A DNA stretch of 40,045 nt from Caulobacter sp. AP07 (GTDB taxonomy: Bacteria > Pseudomonadota > Alphaproteobacteria > Caulobacterales > Caulobacteraceae), in the NCBI RefSeq assembly GCF_000281955.1, contig NZ_AKKF01000290.1, forward strand, positions 1 to 40,045. Reading direction: 5' to 3'. Shown here in pieces: positions 32,584-40,045 of the stretch (position 1 is its first letter; the number at the start of each line of letters is the position of its first letter). The notes under the pieces were generated by a model. That model was not told the DNA's origin and ran no database searches. It was given only the letters and a program-made list of their open reading frames with translations. Position numbers and translations under genes: made by a program.

Positions 32584-34902
32584 TCACGGCGCCGGATCGG
32601 GCGTCAGCGACACCGCGTCGATGGCCCACAGCGTCTCCTGCGACGGCCGGTTGAAGGTGAAACACAGGTCATGGACGCCCGGTGACGGCGGGATACGTCC
32701 GACCACCTCCGAGAGCCCGGCCTTGCGGGGGGCCGCTTCGGTCATCGGCGCGACGGCGAGGGTCTCGCCTTCGCAGAGCGCGCCGCTCCCGGTCCGTCGG
32801 CGCACCACCAGCTCGCCGTAGGGGCTGGACTTGGGCGGATCGAATTGCACGATGCGCCGCCCGCCGGCCAGCTGGAAGTTGAACGGAACCTGACCCACCT
32901 GGGCCCGCAGCGTCAGCCCCTTCGAAAGATCGACGCCCGGCCAGATCCAGCAGGGCTTGTAGATGCTGATCATGAAGACGGGCCGCTGGCCTTCGGCCGG
33001 GAAGTCGGCCTCCAGCCGCAGCGGCACGCTGTCGCCGCAAGCCTTGAGGGCCGCGCTGCCCCGCGTGGCCATCGCCCGGGTCGAGATCTCGAAGTCGCGC
33101 ACGCCGCCCAGGGGCTCGCCGTTCAGGAAGGTCCGCGCCCGCAGCCGCGTCCCATTCGCCAGCGTCAGGGGCCCGGCGTAGAGCGGGGAGCTGGCCGTGG
33201 GGGCCGCGCCGCCCAGGGCGTAGCGGACTTCGCCAAGGCCCAGAGGCGAGGCCAGGCCTACGCTCAGGCCGCCGGTTGACGGCGACAGGGCGGCCTCGGG
33301 CTCGAACGGCGTGTCGTCATGGGCGACGCCGAGCGCGCCCAGCTGGCTCAGCGTGACCGGCAGGCCGGCGCTGTAGCGCGACCAGTCCCGGCGGTCCTGG
33401 GTCGTCCAGCCCAGTTCGGCCACGGCCGTCAGGCGCGGGAACGCCATCGTCTCGAAGCGCCGGGCCGTGCGCATGTGCTCGGTCCAGGCGTTGGCCTGGA
33501 CACCGAGGATGCGACGCTGCTGATCCGGGGTCAGGCCGTCCAGACGCGGGTCGAAGCTGTAGACGCCGCGCAGCGTCGACAGCTCGCTGCGGCCGGGCGG
33601 TTCCCGGGCCGAGAGGCTCTGGCGGCTGTCGAGATAGAGCTGCGGTTGCGGCGTCAGGATCGTGTCGTGGCCGAGCCGCGCCGCGAGGGTCGCCCGGTCC
33701 AGGCCGCGCCAGGCCATGATGACGGCGTCGGCGTCGGCGCCGCCCTCGAGGATCTCGTCCCAGCCGATCACGCGGCGACCCTTGGCGGCCAGGTGGGCGC
33801 TGATGCGGCTGATGAACCAGCTCTGCAGCTTGTCCTCGTTCTCCAGGCCCAGCGCCTTCATCCGCGCCTGGACGCGAGGATCGGCCTGCCACTGGTTCTT
33901 GATCGCCTCGTCGCCGCCGATGTGGATGTAGGGGCTGGGGAACAGGGCGCTGACCTCGTCGAGGATGGCCTCGAGGAAGGTGAAGGTCGCCTCGTCGGTC
34001 CCGTAGAGGTTGCTGTAGACGCCCCAGTCGGACATGCCAGAGGTGGGCGTCGCGCCCGTGACGCCGAACTGCGGATAGGCGGTCAGCGCCGCGGTGGCGT
34101 GGCCGGGCAGCTCGATCTCGGGCACGATCATGATGTTGCGCGCCTGGGCGTAGGCGACCAGGTCGCGGACCTGATCCTGGGTGTAGAACCCGCCGTATCG
34201 CTGGGGCCGGCGGGGCGCGGGGCGGGCGGCGTCCGCGCCCTTGGGTGCGCGCCAGGCGCCGACCGTGGTCAGTTTGGGATAGGCCTTGATCTCCAGGCGC
34301 CAGCCCTGGTCGTCGGTCAGGTGCCAGTGCAGGACGTTGAGCTTGTAGGCGGCCATGGCGTCGATCAGGCGCTTCAGCTCCTCGAGGGTCTGGAAGTGCC
34401 GGGCCGAGTCGACCATCAGGCCGCGCCAGGCATAGCGGGGGCTGTCGGTGATCGTCATGGCGGGGAGGGCGGGCTCGCGCGCCCGGCTGTCCTGGGTCGC
34501 CAGTTGCCAGACCGTCACGGCCCCATAGAACAGGCCCTTGCGGTCGCCGGCGGAGATCTCGACCCCTGACGGCGCGACCCGCACCGCATAGGCCTCGCCG
34601 GCGCTGCCTGATCGGGTGAGCGAGATGGCGCCGGCCGGCGGCGGGCCGCCTTCGACGACGCGGGGCCGCGGCTTGCCGGCGCGGGCCAGGAGCTCGCCGA
34701 GCTGCAGCGCCACCTGGCGGGCTTCGGCGTCGCCAGCCGGCGTATGGATCAGCGTGCGCCGCGTCAGGTGAAAGCTGCCCGCCTGGGGCGTCACCTCCGC
34801 CGGCCAGGGAACCAGGGTGGGGGTCGCCATGGCCGGCGCGCCGAGGCAGAAGGCGCCCACAAGCGCCAGCAACAACGGTCGCAGGATCCTGATCGCCATC
34901 AT
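32584..34902 (-). CDS. Secreted GH20 beta-N-acetylhexosaminidase
   Basis: 772 residues; ATG ATG at 34902/34899 with GGGAGGG upstream. Signal peptide LLLALVGAFCLGAPAMA. N-terminal GH20b domain about 28-150, catalytic barrel about 155-510 with YKLNVLHWHLTDDQGW, IVPEIELPGHA and the diagnostic HIGGDEA with D331-E332, then a late tryptophan-rich motif (ANAWTEHM). A CHB_HEX_C/Fn3-like piece (about 545-610, YALGGAAPTASSPLYAGPL) and a further beta-rich region with four cysteines to the C-terminus follow, making it longer than simple GH20 enzymes. It removes terminal GlcNAc/GalNAc from glycans in the periplasm or at the cell surface. It converges on the RpiR gene (18 bp) and is divergent from a TBDR, which may import the products. 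Confidence 0.93.
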   Translation of the reverse strand: MMAIRILRPLLLALVGAFCLGAPAMATPTLVPWPAEVTPQAGSFHLTRRTLIHTPAGDAEARQVALQLGELLARAGKPRPRVVEGGPPPAGAISLTRSGSAGEAYAVRVAPSGVEISAGDRKGLFYGAVTVWQLATQDSRAREPALPAMTITDSPRYAWRGLMVDSARHFQTLEELKRLIDAMAAYKLNVLHWHLTDDQGWRLEIKAYPKLTTVGAWRAPKGADAARPAPRRPQRYGGFYTQDQVRDLVAYAQARNIMIVPEIELPGHATAALTAYPQFGVTGATPTSGMSDWGVYSNLYGTDEATFTFLEAILDEVSALFPSPYIHIGGDEAIKNQWQADPRVQARMKALGLENEDKLQSWFISRISAHLAAKGRRVIGWDEILEGGADADAVIMAWRGLDRATLAARLGHDTILTPQPQLYLDSRQSLSAREPPGRSELSTLRGVYSFDPRLDGLTPDQQRRILGVQANAWTEHMRTARRFETMAFPRLTAVAELGWTTQDRRDWSRYSAGLPVTLSQLGALGVAHDDTPFEPEAALSPSTGGLSVGLASPLGLGEVRYALGGAAPTASSPLYAGPLTLANGTRLRARTFLNGEPLGGVRDFEISTRAMATRGSAALKACGDSVPLRLEADFPAEGQRPVFMISIYKPCWIWPGVDLSKGLTLRAQVGQVPFNFQLAGGRRIVQFDPPKSSPYGELVVRRRTGSGALCEGETLAVAPMTEAAPRKAGLSEVVGRIPPSPGVHDLCFTFNRPSQETLWAIDAVSLTPDPAP

Positions 34903-35030
34903 CTTGTGGTCCCTCCCAGCACTTTCGCAATCATGTTTGATAGTGTGACTACATGGCCGTTGGCGTCAGGTCGAGAGGGAGGCGGACTCCGGGTCAGGCG
35001 TCACGGGTGCGTCTACAGGGCGGGAATATG

Positions 35031-35043
35031 TTGAATAATATCA
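35031..35043. promoter_or_regulatory. Operator-like motif TTGAATAATATCA, copy 1
   Basis: Identical over 13 bases to the copy at 35155-35167, 124 bases (about 12 helical turns) away. TTGA and TCA form near-palindromic half-sites around ATAATA. Confidence 0.45.
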
Positions 35044-35051
35044 GGAATGGA

Positions 35052-35074
35052 GCGCCCTGACCTGTCCAGGGCGC
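35052..35074. repeat. GC-rich hairpin between the two operator-like motifs
   Basis: GCGCCCTG (35052-35059) pairs exactly with CAGGGCGC (35067-35074) around ACCTGTC. No T tract follows, so its role as a terminator is doubtful. Confidence 0.4.
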
Positions 35075-35142
35075 CGGTGGATGATCTCTGGCTGGGAGGG
35101 AGCGGGAGAGCGGGTGTTTCAACAGTTTGGCGGTTTTATAAG

Positions 35143-35168
35143 ATATTGAAAATATTGAATAATATCAA
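35143..35168. promoter_or_regulatory. Operator-like motif TTGAATAATATCAA, copy 2, with extended inverted arms
   Basis: The 13-base word recurs at 35155-35167 and here extends to TTGA-N6-TCAA. A further ATATTGAA just upstream gives an inverted pair GATATT (35142-35147) and AATATC (35161-35166). The site lies about 65 bases upstream of the predicted receptor -35 element. Confidence 0.45.
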
Positions 35169-35229
35169 AATTCCATTTTCATTTTGTCCCGCTTCATTTA
35201 TAAACGCTACATAAATGAATGTTTTGTGA

Positions 35230-35259
35230 TTGACGGTTCCGCGGGCCTGTGGCTATCGT
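35230..35259 (+). promoter_or_regulatory. Caulobacter housekeeping-type promoter for the receptor gene
   Basis: TTGACGG (35230-35236) and GCTATCGT (35252-35259) with 15 bases between resemble the TTGACGS / GCTANAWC consensus of Caulobacter housekeeping promoters. Transcription would begin near 35266, leaving about 180 bases of leader. Confidence 0.5.
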
Positions 35260-35446
35260 CCCCTCGTTCCGATCAAGGCTTCCATGAAGCGACAGGCATG
35301 CTCGATTTCAAGTATGCCCGGCATTTATCGGAGAAGTTGTAAAGTTTAGGCGATGCGACAAACTTGAGTCGTGAGTAAAAATAAAAGTAGCGCGTTGCCT
35401 TTGGCGTCCATCTGTACGGAAGCCGCTCAAGAGTAGACGTCTCAAC

Positions 35447-38413
35447 ATGGGGGGTAAAAACTTGTCCAAGATGAATCATCGATTCTATGCATGCTCGGCG
35501 TCCGTGCTGGCGCTGTTGTCCTGGGGGGCGACGGCCAGTGCGCAGGAGCAGGCTGGCGCGCCCGCCGCGAATGACACGTCGCGCGTCGAGGAAATCGTCG
35601 TCACCGGTTCGCGGATCGCCTCGCGAGGCTTCACCCAGCCGACGCCGACCACGACGGTCACGTCCGAAGACCTCGAGAGGGCCGCCCAGCCCAACATCTT
35701 CCAGGCGATTGTCCAGATGCCGGCGCTGCAGGGCAGCACGGGCCGGACGACCTCCGCCAACAGCACCAGCAGCGGAATCCAGGGCCTGAGCTCGCTCAGC
35801 CTGCGGGGCCTCGGGCCGATCCGCACCCTGACCCTGCTGGACGGCCAGCGCGTGACGCCGGCCAACGTCACGGGCGTCACCGACGTCAGCCAGTTTCCGC
35901 AGCTTCTGATCAAGCGGGTCGACGTGGTGACGGGCGGCGCGTCGGCCTCCTACGGCTCCGACGCCATCGGCGGCGTGGTCAACTTCGTGACCGACAAGAC
36001 GTTCGAGGGCCTGAAGATCCGCCTCGAGGGCGGCGAGAGCAAGTATCGCGACAACGACACCTTCGTCGCCCAGGCCGCCGTGGGCAAAGCCTTCCTGAAC
36101 GACCGCCTGCGGGTCGTCGCCAGCGGCGAGTTCAGCCGCGAGGCCGGCGTCCTGGCCGGTGATTTCGGCCTGGCCAGCGCGGGCGGACGGGACTGGTTCA
36201 CCTCGCCCTCGATCCAGGTGCGCCCGGTCGCCGCCACGACCGACGGCCGGCCCCAGTACCGGGTGATCCAGAACGCGCAGCAGATCCAGTACACCAAGTA
36301 CGGCCTGATCACGAACGGCCCGCTGCAGGGCATCGCCTTCGGTCCCGGCGGCGCGCCGCGACAGTTCCAGTACGGCTCCAACGGCGCGCCGACCGGCACG
36401 GGCGCGGTGACCAACTGCTTCAACCCATTCTGCGTCGGCGGCGACCTCAGCGGCAACATCGGCGCCAGCCCCACCCTGGCGGGACGGCTGAAGCGCAAGG
36501 TGGCCTACGGCCGCGTCAGCTACAGGTTCGGCGACGACGACGAGATCTACCTCACCACCAACGTCGCCGTGGTCAATTCGCTGAACCAGCCCAACCGCGG
36601 CGCCGAGAAGGCCGGCCTCACCATCCAGTGCGAGAACCCGTTCGTTCCGGCGGCGATCCGCACGGCCTGCGCGACCAACAACATCACCAGCTTCCAGTTC
36701 GGCACCAGCAACGGCGGCTTCGGGCCGATCAATGTCAACGCCAAGCGGGAGCAGGAGCGCTTCGTCGTGGGCGCCACCGGCACGCGCGAGGCCTTCGGAA
36801 CCTCGTGGTCGTACGACGCCTACTACGCCTACGGGCAGAACCGGACCAGCATCGACGTCGACAACATCTCGCTGACGCCGCGCTACAACGCGGCGATCGA
36901 CGCGATCGCCGGGCCGAATGGCACGGTGATCTGCCGCGACCCGGTGGCCCGCGCCAACGGCTGCGTGCCGCTGAACGTGATCGGGCAGGTCGCCCTCGAC
37001 CCCGCGGCCCTGGCCTATGTGATGCCGGCCAACGGTCCCAAGCAGCGGTCGCGCCAGATCGAGTCGGTCGCCAGCTTCAACATCACCGGCGAGCCGTTCT
37101 CGTCGTGGGCCGGCCCGATCGCCATCGCCGCCGGCGCCGAGTGGCGCGAAGAAGACTACCGCACCACCGCCGACCCCTATGGCGACGGCGTCACCGCCGC
37201 GAACCCCTATGACGCCGCCTATCCGGCCGACCCGGTGGTCCGGGCGTCGGGCAACAACTGGTACGCCGGCAACTATCACGCCGGTCACGGCTACTACCAC
37301 GTGATCGAAGGCTACCTGGAAGCCAACGTCCCGATCCTGAAGTCCGACAGCCTGGGCGAGGCCAACATCAACGGCGCGGTGCGCCAGACCAAGTACAGCA
37401 CCGCGGGCAATGTCACCGCGTGGAAGCTGGGCGGCGTCTGGAAGACTCCCGTCGAGGGCCTGCGCTTCCGCGCGGTGACCTCGCGCGACATCCGCGCGCC
37501 CAACCTCAGCGAGCTGTTCGCCCCGCCCGTCGTGACCAACGCCACCGTCATCTACAAGGGCGTCGCCACCAACGTCCTGCAGGAGATCGTCGGCAACACC
37601 AACCTGCGGCCCGAGATCGCCCGCAACACCGAGGTCGGCGTGGTGCTGTCCGAGCCGAAGTGGCTGCCGGGCTTCAGCCTGTCGGTCGACTATTTCGACA
37701 TCAAGGTCGACGGCGCGATCAACTCCCTGGCCGCCCAGGACCTGGTCGACCTCTGCGTCGCCGGCAACCAGGAAATCTGCGGCGCGATGCTGCTGACCAG
37801 CCCCTTGCCCAACACCAACTATGTGCGGGTGCAGTCCTTCAACGTGGCCTCGATGCGCAACAAGGGCGTCGATATCGAGGCGGTCTATCGCAAGGATCTC
37901 GGCGACTGGGGCCTGCCGGGCTCGATCGCGGTGCGCGCCCTGGCCACCCACACCATCAGCTTCGTGGCCAAGTCCGGCGTCCTGGGCACCATTCCGGTGG
38001 AGATCGCCGGGGTCAACGGGGGCAGCTCGCTCAACAATCTGGGCAACACGCCCGACTGGAAGGCGACCTTCTCGCAGACCTGGAGCACCGGCAAGCTGAG
38101 CCTCTCGCTCTATGAGCGCTGGATCAGCGACGGCCACTACAACAACGAATACATCGAGTGCCAGACCAACTGCCCGGTCTCGACGGTGCAGCACCGCACC
38201 ATCGACAGCAACAAGATGAAGGGCACCACCTATGTGGACGCCGGCGGGACCTACGACGTCAACGAAAACACCACCGCCTACTTCAAGGTGGACAACCTGT
38301 TCGACAAGGATCCGGTCGCCGCGCCGACCACCAATGTCAGCCCCGGCGTCAATCCGTACCTCTATGACGTGATCGGCCGGATGTACCGCCTGGGCGTGCG
38401 CCTGCGGTTCTAG
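35447..38413 (+). CDS. TonB-dependent receptor linked to amino-sugar / D-amino-acid uptake
   Basis: 988 residues from the ATG at 35447. That ATG has no ribosome site; TTG at 35462 has GGGGGG seven bases before it and ATG at 35471 also leaves a full signal peptide (CSASVLALLSWGATASAQ), so the true start may be a few codons later. TonB-box-like VEEIVVTGSRIASRGF near 47, plug about 60-185 (SLRGLGPIRTLTLLDGQRV, VTGGASASYGSDAIGGVVNFVTD), barrel to the C-terminal YRLGVRLRF. No STN domain, and a different subfamily from the four receptors at the left of the window (no AEALQR-IPGV-ISR signature). It is divergent from a GH20 hexosaminidase and followed by a GntP permease, so import of an amino-sugar or muropeptide-like oligomer is plausible (inference). 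Confidence 0.92.
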   Translation: MGGKNLSKMNHRFYACSASVLALLSWGATASAQEQAGAPAANDTSRVEEIVVTGSRIASRGFTQPTPTTTVTSEDLERAAQPNIFQAIVQMPALQGSTGRTTSANSTSSGIQGLSSLSLRGLGPIRTLTLLDGQRVTPANVTGVTDVSQFPQLLIKRVDVVTGGASASYGSDAIGGVVNFVTDKTFEGLKIRLEGGESKYRDNDTFVAQAAVGKAFLNDRLRVVASGEFSREAGVLAGDFGLASAGGRDWFTSPSIQVRPVAATTDGRPQYRVIQNAQQIQYTKYGLITNGPLQGIAFGPGGAPRQFQYGSNGAPTGTGAVTNCFNPFCVGGDLSGNIGASPTLAGRLKRKVAYGRVSYRFGDDDEIYLTTNVAVVNSLNQPNRGAEKAGLTIQCENPFVPAAIRTACATNNITSFQFGTSNGGFGPINVNAKREQERFVVGATGTREAFGTSWSYDAYYAYGQNRTSIDVDNISLTPRYNAAIDAIAGPNGTVICRDPVARANGCVPLNVIGQVALDPAALAYVMPANGPKQRSRQIESVASFNITGEPFSSWAGPIAIAAGAEWREEDYRTTADPYGDGVTAANPYDAAYPADPVVRASGNNWYAGNYHAGHGYYHVIEGYLEANVPILKSDSLGEANINGAVRQTKYSTAGNVTAWKLGGVWKTPVEGLRFRAVTSRDIRAPNLSELFAPPVVTNATVIYKGVATNVLQEIVGNTNLRPEIARNTEVGVVLSEPKWLPGFSLSVDYFDIKVDGAINSLAAQDLVDLCVAGNQEICGAMLLTSPLPNTNYVRVQSFNVASMRNKGVDIEAVYRKDLGDWGLPGSIAVRALATHTISFVAKSGVLGTIPVEIAGVNGGSSLNNLGNTPDWKATFSQTWSTGKLSLSLYERWISDGHYNNEYIECQTNCPVSTVQHRTIDSNKMKGTTYVDAGGTYDVNENTTAYFKVDNLFDKDPVAAPTTNVSPGVNPYLYDVIGRMYRLGVRLRF

Positions 38414-38425
38414 GGCCTCTCGAAC

Positions 38426-38449
38426 GGGCGCGCCTCTCCCGGCGCGCCC
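38426..38449. repeat. GC-rich hairpin after the receptor gene
   Basis: GGGCGCGCC (38426-38434) pairs exactly with GGCGCGCCC (38441-38449) around TCTCCC, 13 bases after the receptor stop. It is placed like a terminator but has no U tract. Confidence 0.5.
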
Positions 38450-38488
38450 TGCGGCCGCCACGCCTCCCCGGTGATGCGGCCGCATAGC

Positions 38489-38522
38489 CACCCTTCGGGC
38501 CGCCTCCCTGGTCCGAAGGGTG
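38489..38522. repeat. Second hairpin in the receptor-permease gap
   Basis: CACCCTTCGG (38489-38498) pairs exactly with CCGAAGGGTG (38513-38522), with a 14-base loop. It is three bases from the next stem. Confidence 0.45.
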
Positions 38523-38524
38523 TG

Positions 38525-38565
38525 GATTCCCCGGCGCCCAAGCCGAACCCCGGCGCCGGGGAATC
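38525..38565. repeat. Third hairpin, upstream of the permease gene
   Basis: GATTCCCCGGCGCC (38525-38538) pairs exactly with 38552-38565 around a 13-base loop. It lies about 60 bases before the permease start codon, so it could be part of its leader transcript. Confidence 0.5.
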
Positions 38566-38625
38566 GCTCCTATACTCCCCGCGCGGCGGGGCGTTTCCAC
38601 ATATGTTCGAGGGTGGCCGGTCTTG

Positions 38626-39963
38626 ATGATGTTCGCCGTTGTCGCGCTGATCGGCCTGCTGATCGTGCTGATCGGCTGGGGCAAGGTCCCGCCCTTCCTG
38701 GCCTTCCTGCTGACGGCCCTGGCCGGAGCCCTGTGTTTCGGCATGCCGCTGGACCAGGTGGCCAAGTCGCTGGAGCACGGCGTGGGCGAGATGCTGGGCG
38801 GCCTGACGGCGATCATCTGCCTGGGGGCCATGTTCGGTCGGGCGATCGCCGACAGCGGCGCGGCCCAGAGCATCGCCCGGTCGCTGATCGGGCTGGTGGG
38901 CCTGAGGTTCATTCTCCTGGCCATGGCGCTGACCGGCCTGATCGTCGGAATCCCGCTGTTCTACAGCGTGGGGTTCGTGGTGATGATCCCGCTGATCTTC
39001 TCGGTCGCGCGCCGGGCCGAGCTGCCGCCGGTCTATGTCGGTCTTCCCCTGCTGTGCGGCCTCTCCGTGGCCCACGGCTTCCTGCCGCCCCATCCGTCGC
39101 CCACGGCGCTGGTCAAGCTGTTCGGCGCGGACACGGGCCTGACGCTGGTCTACGGCCTGGTTGTCAGCCTCGTCGCGCTCCTGGTGGCCGGGCCGCTGCT
39201 GGCCCTGACGCTCAAGCGGTTCGGCCTATGCCCGCAGGCCGCCCCCGAAGACGCCGCGCCCGTCGCCTTCCTCAGCGCCGATGCGCCGGAGGACAAGCTG
39301 CCGGGGCCGGTGAACAGCTTCTCGACCGCCCTGGCGCCGGTGGTGATGATCGCGGCGGCGACGGCGGCGATCTATGCGCTCAAGACGCCTTCCGACACCA
39401 AGACGGTCATCGGCTTCATCGGCCAGCCGGTGGTGGTCCTGTCGCTCTCACTGATCTACGCCACCTTCAGCCTGGGCGTGGCGCGCGGCGTGGCGTTCAC
39501 CACCACCATGCAGCGCTACGCAGAGTCCCTGAAGGACGTCGCCGGCATCCTGCTGATCCTGGCGGGCGCTGGGGCGCTCAAGCAGGTGTTCGTCGACAGC
39601 GGGGTGAGCACGGAGCTGGGAGGCTGGCTGCAATCGGTTCCGGTGCACCCGCTGGTACTGGGCTGGCTGATCGCCATGGTGATCCGGGTGGCCCTCGGCT
39701 CGGCGACGATCGCGGGCCTGACCGCGGCCGGCCTGCTGCAGCCGGTGGTGGCGGCCAGCCACGTCGACCCCAACCTCATGGTGCTGGCGGTCGGCGCCGG
39801 CAGCCTGATGTTCTCCCACGTCAACGATCCGGGCTTCTGGCTGTTCAAGGAGTATTTCAACCTCAGCCTCAAGGACACCTTCCGGACCTGGACGGTGATG
39901 GAGAGCGTGGCGGGGACGGTGGGTCTGCTGTGCGTGCTGGGGCTCAACATGGTCGTCGGCTGA
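38626..39963 (+). CDS. GntP-family H+ symporter (gluconate / D-serine type)
   Basis: 445 residues from the ATG at 38626; TTG at 38623 and ATG at 38629 are also in frame and cannot be excluded. A polytopic protein with about 12-14 hydrophobic segments, matching the GntP family: FLAFLLTALAGALCFGMPLDQV near the start, GIPLFYSVGFVVMIPLIFSVAR, LSVAHGFLPPHPSPTAL (the conserved PPHP motif), and the C-terminal ALGSATIAGLTAAGLLQP and MFSHVNDPGFWLFKEYFN blocks. Family members carry gluconate or D-serine (DsdX). Because the region encodes a D-amino-acid deaminase, deacylase and RidA, D-serine or a related D-amino acid is the favoured substrate (inference). It follows the TBDR by about 210 bases with three hairpins between. 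Confidence 0.9.
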   Translation: MMFAVVALIGLLIVLIGWGKVPPFLAFLLTALAGALCFGMPLDQVAKSLEHGVGEMLGGLTAIICLGAMFGRAIADSGAAQSIARSLIGLVGLRFILLAMALTGLIVGIPLFYSVGFVVMIPLIFSVARRAELPPVYVGLPLLCGLSVAHGFLPPHPSPTALVKLFGADTGLTLVYGLVVSLVALLVAGPLLALTLKRFGLCPQAAPEDAAPVAFLSADAPEDKLPGPVNSFSTALAPVVMIAAATAAIYALKTPSDTKTVIGFIGQPVVVLSLSLIYATFSLGVARGVAFTTTMQRYAESLKDVAGILLILAGAGALKQVFVDSGVSTELGGWLQSVPVHPLVLGWLIAMVIRVALGSATIAGLTAAGLLQPVVAASHVDPNLMVLAVGAGSLMFSHVNDPGFWLFKEYFNLSLKDTFRTWTVMESVAGTVGLLCVLGLNMVVG

Positions 39964-40045
39964 CGGCGCTCTAGGAACTGCGGACACCTAGCTCAAAGGA
40001 GCGGTTTCTCGTCCGTGGCTATTCTGGCGCCCACGCCCACCCACA
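39964..40045. other. Window tail, no feature seen
   Basis: Eighty-two bases after the permease stop codon. No start codon with a ribosome site, hairpin or repeat can be supported before the window ends. Confidence 0.5.

Larger units (their letters stand above)
34903..35446. promoter_or_regulatory. Divergent regulatory region of hexosaminidase and receptor genes
   Basis: About 540 bases with no gene. It contains two copies of TTGAATAATATCA (35031-35043, 35155-35167), a GC-rich hairpin between them (35052-35074), an AT-rich block from 35130 to 35230 and a Caulobacter-type promoter (35230-35259). About 180 bases of apparent leader precede the receptor start. Confidence 0.6.

Noticed and set aside
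35273..38491. 1072-codon minus-strand frame
   Set aside because: Shadow of the receptor at 35447; no recognisable protein.
1..40045. CRISPR array, tRNA, rRNA or complete insertion sequence
   Set aside because: No regularly spaced repeats, cloverleaf-type sequence, rRNA segment or transposase frame could be found by reading.

Overview
The window is high-GC DNA (roughly two thirds G+C, with Caulobacter-type coding bias) dominated by large TonB-dependent receptors (TBDRs) of the type that is expanded in Caulobacterales. The receptor architecture, a promoter resembling the Caulobacter housekeeping consensus and short operon overlaps suggest a Caulobacter or Phenylobacterium-like alphaproteobacterium. 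This is inference from sequence style; no 16S or other marker gene is present.

Layout. (1) 1-7140, plus strand: the 3' part of a secreted phospholipase C / acid phosphatase fusion, a TBDR whose last third of barrel is replaced in frame by the C-terminal piece of a FecR anti-sigma factor, and an STN-bearing (FecA-type) TBDR. I read this as an ancestral phospholipase - TBDR - fecI - fecR - fecA locus that suffered an internal deletion. (2) 7141-8963: a small insert with a secreted Ere/ChaN-like protein, bracketed by two diverged direct repeats that look like ends of an IS5-type element; the downstream repeat supplies the gene's stop codon. (3) 8964-16441, minus strand: an intact counterpart of region 1: TBDR without STN, TBDR with STN, ECF sigma factor, FecR. 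(4) 16442-28171: a chaperone-usher pilus cluster (seven pilin-like subunits, chaperone, usher, tip-like protein, all minus strand), bracketed by two small LuxR-type regulators, with a further small secreted protein and two perfect 16-bp hairpins at the distal end. (5) 28200-39963: a D-amino-acid / amino-sugar scavenging region: D-aminoacylase, PLP D-amino-acid deaminase and RidA in one minus-strand operon, a divergent RpiR/SIS regulator, a secreted GH20 beta-hexosaminidase, a fifth TBDR and a GntP-family permease.

How the genes fit together. Region 5 reads as a complete path: TBDR and hexosaminidase handle an amino-sugar-containing polymer or oligomer (peptidoglycan or chitin-like debris would fit), the GntP permease imports a small acid such as D-serine, D-aminoacylase frees D-amino acids, the deaminase converts D-Ser/D-Thr to keto acids, and RidA clears the reactive enamine. 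Regions 1 and 3 are trans-envelope signalling receptors for unknown ligands; the attached phospholipase/phosphatase suggests phosphate esters for region 1. Region 4 builds a surface fibre.

The most unusual items are the TBDR-FecR chimera, the phospholipase-phosphatase fusion with an altered phosphatase motif, the repeat-flanked insert, the hairpin pair, and duplicated operator-like motifs upstream of the hexosaminidase/TBDR pair. I found no CRISPR array, tRNA, rRNA or complete insertion sequence.
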